Part shown: one piece after another, positions 44,275 to 52,958 of the stretch
Numbering within the stretch: the stretch's first letter is position 1
Layout of the letters: each line of letters begins with the position of its first letter
Origin: Streptomyces caatingaensis
GTDB lineage: Bacteria; Actinomycetota; Actinomycetes; Streptomycetales; Streptomycetaceae
Reading direction: 5' to 3'
DNA: 64,000 nucleotides
NCBI RefSeq assembly: GCF_001187435.1
Contig: NZ_LFXA01000018.1
Span: 682,001-746,000 of the forward strand
Notes under the pieces: model-generated
Told to the model about the DNA's origin: nothing
The model's input: the letters and a program-made list of their open reading frames with translations, nothing else
Database searches by the model: none
Program-made: the position numbers and the translations under genes

Positions 44275-44942
44275 CGGCACTGCGGTTCGCCGACGCCGGG
44301 GAGGCGGCCGATCTGGCCGCCTTCCTCGCCCGGCTGATCCACTACGACCGGGCCGCGGTCGTGCGGCTCCAGGCCGGCGGCGGCGTGCTCGCCGTCTTCG
44401 GCCGGCCGCCGTCCTTCGAGGTGCTCGCCATCCGGACGGCGCGGCTGCTCGACGAGGGCGTCGTGGACGTGACCGTGTCGGCCGGGCAGCTCGCCGACGC
44501 GGTCGACGCCGGTGCGGCGGTGGACGGCGGGCTCGTCGTCGAGCCGCCCGCCGGAGTCACCGGCCCGCCGTGGACGGGCGTCCTGCCGCCGCGCGGCGGG
44601 TGGCGGCGGGTGGCCGGGATGCCGGACGTGGCATCCGTACGGGGCGCCGTCGGCGCGGCCGTCGCCGAATTCCGGTCGCGGGACGAGGCGTTGCCGGAGC
44701 AGCGGCGGACGCGGGCCGAGCGGGACCGCATCGGGCGGGAGATCTGGTCGCGGACGCTGGGGGAGACGGGGTTGCCCCTGCGGGCGGTGCACGCCGCCCA
44801 GTCCCTCGGGTTCCTGGCGTCCGCGGCGGAGCCGCCTGTCCTGTTCGCCGCGGCGGGCTGGTTGCGGTTGCGCACGCCGTACGGGTCCGTGGTGGTGCGG
44901 ACCGGGGGGCTCACGGCGGGGTTGTCCGTCACGCCCGCGTGA
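44271..44942 (+). CDS. Conserved hypothetical protein
   Basis: This is a 223-residue soluble protein without a signal peptide or membrane helix. It begins MTALRFADAGEAADLAAFLARLIHYDRAAVVRLQ and ends in a TPYGSVVVRTGGLTAGLSV segment. I recognise no domain or catalytic motif. The start is fixed by the ATGA overlap with the thioesterase gene. Codon bias is fully native, so it is a real gene of the ettA operon. Confidence 0.8.
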   Translation: MTALRFADAGEAADLAAFLARLIHYDRAAVVRLQAGGGVLAVFGRPPSFEVLAIRTARLLDEGVVDVTVSAGQLADAVDAGAAVDGGLVVEPPAGVTGPPWTGVLPPRGGWRRVAGMPDVASVRGAVGAAVAEFRSRDEALPEQRRTRAERDRIGREIWSRTLGETGLPLRAVHAAQSLGFLASAAEPPVLFAAAGWLRLRTPYGSVVVRTGGLTAGLSVTPA

Positions 44943-44966
44943 GCGTGACGGGGGAGTCCGCCCCCG

Positions 44967-44985
44967 CCCTCCGAACGCCGGAGGG
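44967..44985. terminator. Hairpin between convergent genes
   Basis: CCCTCCG (44967-44973) and CGGAGGG (44979-44985) form a 7-bp stem with a 5-base loop midway between two converging genes. Confidence 0.6.
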
Positions 44986-44993
44986 CTGACCGG

Positions 44994-45398
44994 TCAGTCC
45001 GGGGTGTTGATCATCGTCGCCGCCGCGTACGTCAGGTACTTCCACAGCTGCTGCTCGTGTTCGGGCGACAGGCCGAGGTCGTCGACCGCCGCGCGCATGT
45101 GGCGGAGCCAGGCGTCGTGGGCGGCGCGGTCGACCGTGAAGGGGGCGTGGCGCATGCGCAGCCTGGGGTGGCCGCGGTTCTCGCTGTAGGTTCGGGGGCC
45201 GCCCCAGTACTGCATCAGGAACGTGGCCATGCGGTCCTCGGCCGGGCCGAGGTCCCCTTCGGGGTACATCGGCCGCAGCAGCGGGTCCTCGGCCACCCCC
45301 TCGTAGAAACGGCGGGCCAGACGCCGGAAGGTCGCCTCGCCGCCGACCTGCTCGTAGAAGGTCTGCTCAGGAAGCGTGCCGCGCGGAATCTCGTTCAC
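44994..45398 (-). CDS. Group II truncated haemoglobin (GlbO-like)
   Basis: This is a 134-residue 2/2 globin. The family pattern is clear: TFYEQVGGEATFRRLARRFYEGVAEDPLLRPMYPE, YWGGPRTYSENRGHPRLRMRHAPF (the histidine is the proximal haem ligand, and the WGGP...Y..G motif is typical of group II) and WLRHMRAAVDDLGL. It binds haem and oxygen; proposed roles in actinobacteria are oxygen supply to respiration and nitric oxide or peroxide handling. The start is a GTG at 45398 very close to GGAGGG, so a slightly later start is possible. Confidence 0.93.
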   Translation of the reverse strand: MNEIPRGTLPEQTFYEQVGGEATFRRLARRFYEGVAEDPLLRPMYPEGDLGPAEDRMATFLMQYWGGPRTYSENRGHPRLRMRHAPFTVDRAAHDAWLRHMRAAVDDLGLSPEHEQQLWKYLTYAAATMINTPD

Positions 45399-45430
45399 CC
45401 CTCCATGGTCGCAGACGGCCGGAGGAGGAC

Positions 45431-45449
45431 CCGGGGTGTAGGACCCCGG
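45431..45449 (-). terminator. Hairpin after FHA gene
   Basis: CCGGGGT (45431-45437) and ACCCCGG (45443-45449) form a 7-bp stem ~55 bp beyond the FHA gene stop, the end of the signalling block on the minus strand. It is flanked by C-rich repeats (CCCCTCGGCC words). Confidence 0.55.
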
Positions 45450-45504
45450 CCCCTCGCCCCTCGGCCCTCGCCCCTCGGCCCCGGCCCCCTCGGCCCCGGT
45501 GCCC

Positions 45505-46350
45505 TCAGCCCCGGCGGACGGTGATCGTCGTCCAGGCGCCGACGTGCACCCGGTCGCCGTCCTGGAGCGGGACGGGGACGTAGGGCTGGATCGGGTCCTC
45601 GGAGTTGTTGATCGTGGTGCCGTTGGTGGAGTCCTGGTCGACGACGGCCCAGCTTCCGTCGGGCTGCTCGACGAGGACGGCGTGCTGGTGCGAGACGCCC
45701 GGGTCCTCCGGCGGCCGGGAGAGGTCGATGTCGGGCGACTCCCCGGTGCTGTGCCGGCGGCGGCCGATGGTGACCTGGGGGCCGGTGAGGCGGCAGTGCT
45801 GCTCGGGCGAGTAGGCGGGCAGGTTCAGGCCGGCCGCCTCCGGGCCGCTGCGGTTCATCATCGACCGGAAGTAGTCGCGGTCCGGCGCTATCACCGCGAC
45901 CCAGCCGGCCGGGGGCGCCGCCGGAGCGCTCGGCGGCGGCAGGATCCAGTCGCCGTCGTCCGGACCCGGGGAGAGGGGCTCCGCCGGGCGGTTGATCTGG
46001 GACGGGCGGGACCAGTTGTACTCGGAGGTCGCGGGGGACTGGGGGTGTGGCGGAGGGGACGACTGGAGGTCCTGGGGCCGCGGGGGCGGCACATACGGGG
46101 AGGGCGACTGAAGCATGAAGTTGTACGCGCACTCCTCGCAGAACGGGGCCTGGGCCTCGCGCGGCGTACGGCACTGCGGGCACAGCTCCGCCTGCATGGT
46201 CGGCTCCGCGGCGGGGCCGGGGTAGACGGGCGGGACGGACGGCGGCGGGGGAGGAACGGGCCCCGTGGCGGGCGTGCCGGACATCCGGTGCCCGCACACC
46301 TCGCACCAGTCCTCGGCCGCCGACTGGTGGCCGTTCGGGCAGGTCGGCAT
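45505..46350 (-). CDS. Zinc-ribbon and FHA domain protein
   Basis: The protein has 281 residues. Two N-terminal zinc ribbons (CPNGH...CEVCGH at ~4-21 and CPQC...CEEC at ~57-75) are followed by a proline-rich linker and a C-terminal FHA domain (~190-281): VTIGRRRHSTGESPDIDLS, GVSHQHAVL, DSTNGTTINN and LQDGDRVHVG, with the phosphothreonine-binding Arg/Ser/Asn residues present. FHA domains bind phosphothreonine proteins. Encoded at the end of a block with a PknG-like kinase and PP2C phosphatase, it is a natural partner or substrate, comparable to GarA in mycobacteria, though larger. The start is the ATG at 46350 with a GGGGGAG site. Confidence 0.9.
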   Translation of the reverse strand: MPTCPNGHQSAAEDWCEVCGHRMSGTPATGPVPPPPPSVPPVYPGPAAEPTMQAELCPQCRTPREAQAPFCEECAYNFMLQSPSPYVPPPRPQDLQSSPPPHPQSPATSEYNWSRPSQINRPAEPLSPGPDDGDWILPPPSAPAAPPAGWVAVIAPDRDYFRSMMNRSGPEAAGLNLPAYSPEQHCRLTGPQVTIGRRRHSTGESPDIDLSRPPEDPGVSHQHAVLVEQPDGSWAVVDQDSTNGTTINNSEDPIQPYVPVPLQDGDRVHVGAWTTITVRRG

Positions 46351-46415
46351 GTCGGTTGTCTCCCCCTCTTGCGCCGGTCGTTCGACGAATTCGTTCAACA
46401 GGGCCGGAAACGGCG

Positions 46416-47726
46416 CTACTTCTTCACGCGGACCGTCTTCGTGGACCGCGTCTCCAGTGTCTTCTCCGCCTCGGCGGAGACCTTCGTCTTCAGCCGCACA
46501 GTACCGTTGACCGCGTCCACCACGTCCACCACCTTCGCCAGCAGCTTGGCGGTGTCCTCGTTGCCCGAGCGGTTGGCGAGCTGGACGGCGCGTCCGAGCT
46601 TGGCCGTCGCCCCGTCCAGATCGCCCGACTTGCGCAGTTCCAGGCCCTGTTGGATGGCCTGCGCCAGCTCCGCCTGGCCGGTGTAGTGGGCGACCTGCGG
46701 GTTGATGGTGGTCGACGCCGCCAGGTCGTCCGTCCACACCGCGCGCACCAGGCCCTGCGCCAGCACCCGCGGCGGGCCGTCGGGAAGCGGGCTGACGAGC
46801 GAGGCGCGGGCGGCCAGCATCTCGTGGCCCACTCCGGCGTCGGGCACGCGCACGCAGACGTGGTAGTCGCGGGACTCGTCGCCCCAGGAGCCCGTGGGGT
46901 AGTCGGCCGCGCGCGGGCCCGCCTCGACCCGACGGTCCGTCAGGTCCTGTACGGACGGGGCGACCTGCTTGACGAAGAGCACCTCGGCGCCCTGCGGGGT
47001 CCACAGCCGCAGGGAGACGTCCGCGAGCTCCTTGCCCATCGCCTTCTCCATCATCCCCGTGAAGTCCGCGGCGAGTCCGGCGGGGTCGGCGACGATGTCG
47101 GCGCTGCCGAGCAGCGCCGAGGCGATGCCCGTGACCTCCTTCACCTCCCAGTTCGTCCCCACCCCCCGGGCGTCACAGGTGAACCGCCCGGCGCAGGAGT
47201 CCAGGGTGGCGCGCAGAGCGTCCGGCTCCTCGTGCTCGTTGCGCCCGTCGGTGAGCAGGATGCCGTGGCGTATGGAGGCGTCGGCCGTGGACAGCAGCCG
47301 GCCGGCCAGGCGCAGCCAGGTGCCGATGGCCGTGCCGCCGCCCGGACTGAGCTTGCGCAGCGCCTCCTTGGCCTGCGCGCGGGTGGTGGCGTCGGCCACC
47401 GCCAGCCGCCCGGCGCCGGGGTAGACCTCCTTGGCCTGGTGGGTGCCGGCCACCACCGCGAAGGAGACGCCGTCGCGCAGGACGTCGATGGCGGCGGCCG
47501 TGGCCTCGCGGGCGTTGCGCATCTTGGTGGGCGGGTAGTCCATGGAGCCCGAGCAGTCCACCATGACGACCACCGCGGTGTCGGGGGCGGACGCGGCGGA
47601 GGTGCCGCCTCCGGTGGACGTGGCCGTGACGATCGCGTTGACCTCCCGGCCGCCCTCGGGAAGGAACTCGTTCTGGTAGACGTCGACGGAGAACCGCGGC
47701 GCGTCCGGCTTGGAGAACTGGGACAT
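46416..47726 (-). CDS. von Willebrand factor A domain protein
   Basis: The protein has 436 residues. The VWA fold contains a complete MIDAS: VMVDCSGSMD (~55), GGGTAIGTW (~128) and LLTDGRNEHE (~155). After the VWA domain come a beta-rich region and a helical C-terminal part rich in Lys/Ala (~360-436). There is no signal peptide or membrane helix, so it is cytosolic. The start is ATG 47726 with GGAG. VWA/PP2C/kinase/FHA combinations recur in bacterial signalling islands, and this is one component; its partner is not evident. Confidence 0.9.
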   Translation of the reverse strand: MSQFSKPDAPRFSVDVYQNEFLPEGGREVNAIVTATSTGGGTSAASAPDTAVVVMVDCSGSMDYPPTKMRNAREATAAAIDVLRDGVSFAVVAGTHQAKEVYPGAGRLAVADATTRAQAKEALRKLSPGGGTAIGTWLRLAGRLLSTADASIRHGILLTDGRNEHEEPDALRATLDSCAGRFTCDARGVGTNWEVKEVTGIASALLGSADIVADPAGLAADFTGMMEKAMGKELADVSLRLWTPQGAEVLFVKQVAPSVQDLTDRRVEAGPRAADYPTGSWGDESRDYHVCVRVPDAGVGHEMLAARASLVSPLPDGPPRVLAQGLVRAVWTDDLAASTTINPQVAHYTGQAELAQAIQQGLELRKSGDLDGATAKLGRAVQLANRSGNEDTAKLLAKVVDVVDAVNGTVRLKTKVSAEAEKTLETRSTKTVRVKK

Positions 47727-47832
47727 CCGTACCGCTCCTTCGCAACTCACCTGATCCTGGTGGCAGGGCGGACGGGCACGCCCGGTGCCCCCCGGCACCG
47801 GCGTGCTGATCCCCCCGTGACGCCGTGCGGCG

Positions 47833-48990
47833 TCAGTCGGCCGCAGCCCCTTCCGTACGGGCGGGGAACGGCAGTACCGCAACGGTTACGTTGTCGTGGC
47901 CCCCGCCGTCAAGGGCGTAGCCGACGAGCTGACGCGCGGTCTCCAGCGGCCGGTCGCGGGCGTCGGCCGGGATGACGGAGGCCATCTGCTCGGCCGTCTC
48001 GGCGTAGTTCCACAGGCCGTCGGTACAGACGATCACCACGCCGGGCCGGTCGGGGTGGAACGCGGCGGTGTGCGGCTCCACCTCGTAGGCGTCGGCGCCG
48101 AGCCAGCCGGTGATGGCGTGGGCGCGCTCGTCCGCGTACGCCTCGGCCTCCGACAGCAGGCCGGCGGCCACCATCTGGGCGGCCCAGGAGTCGTCCTCGG
48201 TGAGCCGGGCCGGCTGGGTGGTGCGGTCGTCGGGCACCCAGTAGGCCCGGCTGTCGCCGACCCAGCCGACCGTCAGCAGCTCACCGGTGATCACCGCGCT
48301 GACGATGGTGCAGGCCGGGGCGTTCTCCTGCTGGTAGCGCTGGTGCTCGCGGGGGCGGTGGCCGCCGCCGGCCAGCGCGGCGACGCGCTCGGCGGCCGCC
48401 AGGATGGCCCGCTGGGTGGCCTCGCGCGGCGGGGTGCCGGCGCCGAGCGCGCTCTCCAGGGCGGCCAGGGCGCCCGAACTGGCCGCGGCCGACGCCTCGT
48501 CCGGGCGCGCCGCCGACGACACGCCGTCGCAGACGACGGCGAGGACGGCGGAGCCGCCGTCCGGCAGGGCCGTGGTGGCCACGGCGTAGGCGTCCTCGTT
48601 GCGGTGGTGGCGCAGCCCGCGGTCGCTGACCGCGGCGACGCCTGCCGTCTCGTGCTCCATGTGATCCCGTTCGCGCGGCTGTGCGTGCCCGCAGTGTTCG
48701 CAGTACCCGTCGTCGTCGATCATGCCGGACCGGCAGGCGGCGCAGGGGCGCCGGCCGGCCGTGCCGCTCGTGGCATGGGCCGTCTGCACCGGAACGCCGG
48801 CCGGCGCCGGCCGGTGGCCCTCCGCCTCGCGCAGCCGGACGGCGCCCTCCGGCCGGCGGGCGCCGGCGGCGGACGCGGGGGCCGCGGCGAGGTCCACACC
48901 GCATCCGCCGCAGTAGTTGTCGGCAGGCTCCAGCGGCTCCTGGCAGACGGGGCAGGCCGTCCGCTGGGCGGCTTGCGGCAGTTGCGACAT
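47833..48990 (-). CDS. PP2C-type serine/threonine phosphatase with zinc ribbons
   Basis: The protein has 385 residues. Two zinc ribbons at the N-terminus (CPVCQ...CGGCG ~13-34; CAAC...CEHCGH ~82-101) precede a PP2C catalytic domain (~115-375): SDRGLRHHRNEDAYAV, AVVCDGVSS, VGWVGDSRAYWV, VIVCTDGLWNYAE and GGGHDNVTVAVL, with the metal-binding aspartates present. It probably reverses phosphorylation by the kinase encoded three bases upstream. The same ribbon type occurs in three proteins of this block, suggesting a common docking partner. Confidence 0.93.
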   Translation of the reverse strand: MSQLPQAAQRTACPVCQEPLEPADNYCGGCGVDLAAAPASAAGARRPEGAVRLREAEGHRPAPAGVPVQTAHATSGTAGRRPCAACRSGMIDDDGYCEHCGHAQPRERDHMEHETAGVAAVSDRGLRHHRNEDAYAVATTALPDGGSAVLAVVCDGVSSAARPDEASAAASSGALAALESALGAGTPPREATQRAILAAAERVAALAGGGHRPREHQRYQQENAPACTIVSAVITGELLTVGWVGDSRAYWVPDDRTTQPARLTEDDSWAAQMVAAGLLSEAEAYADERAHAITGWLGADAYEVEPHTAAFHPDRPGVVIVCTDGLWNYAETAEQMASVIPADARDRPLETARQLVGYALDGGGHDNVTVAVLPFPARTEGAAAD

Positions 48991-48993
48991 CGA

Positions 48994-51486
48994 TCACACC
49001 CATGTCCTGGGGCGGAAACGGTTGGCCCGCTCCACCAGTTCGATCCGTTCCTCCCCGCGCCGGGCGAGGCGTGCGAGCACACGGTACGAGCGTTCCAGCC
49101 CGAGGCGCAGGCTCCGCTCGTCCACGCCGCCGCCCAGCAGGGCCGGGCGGGCGTCCGGGCCGGCCGGCGCGCCCGTACCGCCGGAGAGCACCCAGTCCAG
49201 CGCGGTGCCCAGCACCTCCGTGGCGAGGTGCTCGCGGCGCACCGGGTCCAGCCCGAGGGCGTCGAGCCGCTCGAGCTGCCCGGCGGCGGCGCTCAGGTCG
49301 TCGAACAGCGGCTCCCGGGGGGAGCGCCGGCGCAGCCGGGCGCGCACGGCCGCCACCCGGGCCGCCGTGAAGTGGATGGACGCCTCGGGCACGGACTCCA
49401 GCGTCTCCACCGCGCCCGCGCGGTCCCCGGCGGCCAGCCGCACCCGGGCCAGCCCGAAGGCGGCGCTGACGAAGCTGGGGTCGGTCGCCCACACCAGGCG
49501 GTAGTACTCGGCGGCGTTGTCCAGCTGGCCGAGCACCTCGGCGCACACGCCCAGCGCCAGCTTGGGCGCGGGCTCGCCCGGGAACGCGTCGTAGACGGCG
49601 TCGAAGGAGACCGCGGCGGTCTCCTCGTCCCCGGTGACCAGGGAGTGCAGCCCGCGGTACCAGACGATCCGCCAGTCGTCGGGGTGCTCGGCCTCCAGGG
49701 CGTCCATCGCCCGCTTCGCCCCGGCGAGTTCGCCCAGCTCCAGCTCGGCGCGCAGGCGGCGCAGCCGCAGCTCCAGGGAGACGACCGGCGCCGCCTGGAG
49801 CGCGGCGTACAGCTCGGCGGGCTGGGAGGAGAGCAGGCCGGCGAGGAAGCCGGCGTTGGGGTCGGCCGGGTCGGTCAGGGGGACGGGCAGCGCGAGGGCG
49901 GCCGCGGGGACGTCGAGGGGGGCGACGGCGGGCGCGGCGGCGCCGGCGGCCGGCAGGGGCGGCGCCGTCCCGCGGCGGCCCCGCGGGGAGCGCCCGCCCA
50001 GCGCCGACGGGTCCTCGGTCCGCCCGGGGAACAGGACGGTGTCCACCACCCGCGGCTCCGGGCCGAACAGCTGCGACAGGGCCGGCCTCGGCCGGCCCGT
50101 CTGCAGCGCCACGACCTCCCGCAGCACGCCCGTCAGCTGCTCGGCCATCTCCGCCGCGGAGGAGAAGCGGCGCGCCGGGTCCGGGTCGGTGGCGCGCACC
50201 AGCAGCCGGTAGAAGGACTCGTAGCGGCGGAAGACCTCGATGTTGTCCGGGTCGGGGAGGCTGTCGGCGAAGACGTTGGTGTAGCCCTGGAAGTCGAAGG
50301 TCAGCACGGCCAGGGTGCGGGCGACGGTGTAGAGGTCGGAGGCGACCGACGGGCCGGTCTCGGCGACCTCGGGGGCCTGGTAGCCCACCGTGCCGTAGAT
50401 CGCGCTCTCGTCGTCGTCCATCCGCCGGACCGCGCCCATGTCGATCAGCTTGAGCTGGTCCTGCTGCTGGATGGCGTTGTCCACCTTGAAGTCGCAGTAC
50501 AGCAGGTTGCGGCTGTGCAGGTGGCCGAGGGCCTCCAGCGCCTCCAGGCCGTAGGCGCACGCCTGCTCCACGGGCAGCGGGTCGCGCCGGCCGTCCGGCA
50601 GGCGGCGCTCGTTGGCGATGTCCTTGAGGGACTTGCCGCCGACGTACTCCATGACGATGTAGCCGTCGAGGCTGCCGGTGCGCTGGTCGAGGTGCTCGAC
50701 GAAGTTGTAGATCCGGACGATGTTCGAGTGCTCGATCTCGGCCAGGAAGCGGCGCTCGGACAGGGCGACCGCGAGGGCGTCCTCGTCGCCGGTGTCGAGC
50801 AGGCCCTTGAGGACGACCCAGCGGTCGGAGACCGCGCGGTCTATCGCCAGGTAGATCCAGCCGAGGCCGCCGTGCGCCAGGCAGCCCGCCACCTCGTACT
50901 GGCCGTGCACCACGTCGCCGGGGCGCAGCTTGGGGACGAACGAGTACGGATGGCCGCACTTGGTGCAGAAGCCCTCGGTGCGGCCGGGGCGGTCGCCGCG
51001 CGAACGGCCCACCGGCTCCCCGCAGTCGCTCCGCGAGCAGAACCGCTTCCGCTCGGGGACCTCCGGGTTCGCCAGCACCGCCGAGCGCGGGTCGGGCCGC
51101 GGCACGCCGGGGACGCTGACCAGGCCCGCGCCGAGCCGGTTGCGGCCGGACGAGGAGGTGTTCGACTGGGCGCTGCGCACGGACACCGAGCGGGAGCCGC
51201 CCTCGCCGGAGGCCGTCCGCGAGAGCCGGCCCGGGACCGAGCGGCGCGAGGACGAGGAGCGGGCCGAGGTGCGGGAGCTGGGCGTGCTGCCCGGGGCACC
51301 GTGCGTGATGCCGGTGGGCGGCGAGGACACCGTGCCGTCCGGCGCGACGACGGGCGCGAGGCCGCAGGTGTCGCAGTACGTCTCGCCGCCGCCCATGTCC
51401 TCGTACACGCCCGTGCAGCCGGGCCGCTGGCAGCCGGCGCCGACGGCGGTGCCGGCCGGTGTGGCTCCTGTGGTGTTGCCGCTCAT
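48994..51486 (-). CDS. pknG: PknG-like serine/threonine kinase (zinc-binding, kinase, TPR)
   Basis: The protein has 830 residues. The N-terminus carries zinc pairs (CQRPGC...YCDTCG; CSRSDCG...FCTKCG), corresponding to the rubredoxin-like part of PknG, after a Ser/Arg-rich tract. The kinase domain (~215-480) has a P-loop LAHGGLGWIYLA, a lysine in WVVLKGLLD, YCDFKVDN as catalytic loop (no HRD, as in PknG) and LIDMGAV in place of DFG. The C-terminal ~300 residues are alpha-helical TPR-like repeats. Mycobacterial PknG controls glutamate/2-oxoglutarate metabolism through GarA. GlnX/GlnH-like genes lie upstream in the same direction, matching the mycobacterial locus. The start overlaps the coiled-coil gene stop (ATGA). 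Confidence 0.92.
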   Translation of the reverse strand: MSGNTTGATPAGTAVGAGCQRPGCTGVYEDMGGGETYCDTCGLAPVVAPDGTVSSPPTGITHGAPGSTPSSRTSARSSSSRRSVPGRLSRTASGEGGSRSVSVRSAQSNTSSSGRNRLGAGLVSVPGVPRPDPRSAVLANPEVPERKRFCSRSDCGEPVGRSRGDRPGRTEGFCTKCGHPYSFVPKLRPGDVVHGQYEVAGCLAHGGLGWIYLAIDRAVSDRWVVLKGLLDTGDEDALAVALSERRFLAEIEHSNIVRIYNFVEHLDQRTGSLDGYIVMEYVGGKSLKDIANERRLPDGRRDPLPVEQACAYGLEALEALGHLHSRNLLYCDFKVDNAIQQQDQLKLIDMGAVRRMDDDESAIYGTVGYQAPEVAETGPSVASDLYTVARTLAVLTFDFQGYTNVFADSLPDPDNIEVFRRYESFYRLLVRATDPDPARRFSSAAEMAEQLTGVLREVVALQTGRPRPALSQLFGPEPRVVDTVLFPGRTEDPSALGGRSPRGRRGTAPPLPAAGAAAPAVAPLDVPAAALALPVPLTDPADPNAGFLAGLLSSQPAELYAALQAAPVVSLELRLRRLRAELELGELAGAKRAMDALEAEHPDDWRIVWYRGLHSLVTGDEETAAVSFDAVYDAFPGEPAPKLALGVCAEVLGQLDNAAEYYRLVWATDPSFVSAAFGLARVRLAAGDRAGAVETLESVPEASIHFTAARVAAVRARLRRRSPREPLFDDLSAAAGQLERLDALGLDPVRREHLATEVLGTALDWVLSGGTGAPAGPDARPALLGGGVDERSLRLGLERSYRVLARLARRGEERIELVERANRFRPRTWV

Positions 51487-52811
51487 GAATCCCCCCTGCG
51501 GTCGATGACACCCGGGCCGAAGCCTCCGGTTCCGCCCGCGGGCGGGGAGAGGGCCTCGGCCAGGGCGTGCTGGTAGCGCAGCACGGCCTGCTCGGCGGCC
51601 ACCAGGTCGCAGGGCGCGCTCCACAGCTTGCGCCGGGCCGCGTCGTACCGCTCGCCCAGGACGGGGTCCTCCGCGAGGCCGTGCCGGGCCGCCTTCGCCC
51701 GGTACGCGTCCAGCCGGCCGCGCAGTTCGGCCCGGACGGCCAGCGGCGCGGTGACGGCCGTCAGCGACTCGCGGGCCCGCGCCAGCTCCTCGTCGGCGCG
51801 CTGCTCCAGCCCCTCCAGCAGCGGCGACAGCCGGTGCCAGCGGGCCCTTCTGCGGTGCTCGGCGGCGGCCGAGAGCTGCTCGTAGAGCGCGGTCGGCGGG
51901 CCGGAGACGGCGGGCACCTCGGACGCGGCGATCTTCGACAGCACCTCGACGCGGGCCTGCCGGGCCTCGGCGAGCGTGCGGTCGGCCCGGGAGAGCACGT
52001 CGCGCACCCGCATCAGCCGCTGCTCGGCGTCCTGCCGGACCGTCAGCACCGCCTCGATCTCCCGGCGGACGTCCTCCAGGGCGCGGGCGGCCCGGTCGTA
52101 GCGGTCGGTGTCGGGCCGGCCGCCGCCCGGGGCGGAGCTCGGCGAGGCGCCGGTCCAGAAGGCGACGGGGTCGGTCACCACCGCGGCCCGCAGGGCGGCC
52201 AGCTCCCGGGTGATGTCCTCCAGGTCGTCGCCCGCCGGGTGTTCGCCCGGGCGCACGCCGACCGAGTGGGCCAGGGACCGGGTGCGGCGCAGTTCGGCGG
52301 CGAGCAGGTCGATCCGGGCGGGGAGCGCGGACCAGACGGCGTCGGCGATGACGACGACGTCCAGCGCCTGGGCGTACCAGCCGTTCATCCGGTCGACGAG
52401 CTCCTGGAGGGTCAGCTGCTCGCTGAGCCGGGCGGCCGTGCCCAGGGCGGCGGTGGCGGCCGGGTCGCCGCCGGGCAGGGTGACCCGGGCGCCGGTCAGC
52501 AGGTCGGTGAGCTCGCCCAGTTCGGCCTGGGTGGGCCAGCGGCGGCGGGCCCGGAGCTCGCGGGCCGCGGTGAGGGCGTCGGTGTAGGCGTCGAAGTACG
52601 TCCAGAGCCGGTTGATGAGCTGCTCGGCCACCGCCCAGCGGTCGTGGGTCTCGCCCGTGAGCGCGGCGCCCTCCAGCAGCCGGCGGCCGGCGTGGTCCTG
52701 GAGGGCGAGCAGCGAGGATTCGACGGCCTCGTGTTCCGCGCCGAGCCGCGCCAGCGCGCGGTCCACCTCCTCGCGGCTCAAGACCGGCCCGGTGGGCCCC
52801 GCGACCGCCAT
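51483..52811 (-). CDS. Coiled-coil protein of the PknG block
   Basis: The protein has 442 residues and is almost entirely helical with long Ala/Glu/Arg/Leu stretches (for example ARALEDVRREIEAVLTVRQD at ~240-260), predicted to form coiled coils. There is no signal peptide, membrane helix or known motif. It begins MAVAGPTGPVLSREEVDRAL. The four-base overlap with the kinase start means the two are made together; a scaffold or regulator of the kinase is a reasonable but unproven guess. Confidence 0.8.
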   Translation of the reverse strand: MAVAGPTGPVLSREEVDRALARLGAEHEAVESSLLALQDHAGRRLLEGAALTGETHDRWAVAEQLINRLWTYFDAYTDALTAARELRARRRWPTQAELGELTDLLTGARVTLPGGDPAATAALGTAARLSEQLTLQELVDRMNGWYAQALDVVVIADAVWSALPARIDLLAAELRRTRSLAHSVGVRPGEHPAGDDLEDITRELAALRAAVVTDPVAFWTGASPSSAPGGGRPDTDRYDRAARALEDVRREIEAVLTVRQDAEQRLMRVRDVLSRADRTLAEARQARVEVLSKIAASEVPAVSGPPTALYEQLSAAAEHRRRARWHRLSPLLEGLEQRADEELARARESLTAVTAPLAVRAELRGRLDAYRAKAARHGLAEDPVLGERYDAARRKLWSAPCDLVAAEQAVLRYQHALAEALSPPAGGTGGFGPGVIDRRGDS

Positions 52812-52958
52812 CGGTCCCCTCTCCTGTCCGCGGCGCGCCGCCGCTCCTGCCGGTGCTGTGCCGATTGCCCGCCGGCCGCCGCTGCGCGGGCGGCCGTCCC
52901 GCCGGTCTCCCTCCCCGTTCTGCCCGTCCCGTTCGTCCTCAGTGTGCGGCAGGCCGGG

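Noticed and set aside
45399..45504. Small gene in the C-rich stretch after the FHA gene
   Set aside because: Simple CCCCTCGGCC repeats and a hairpin; no start/ribosome site with coding bias.
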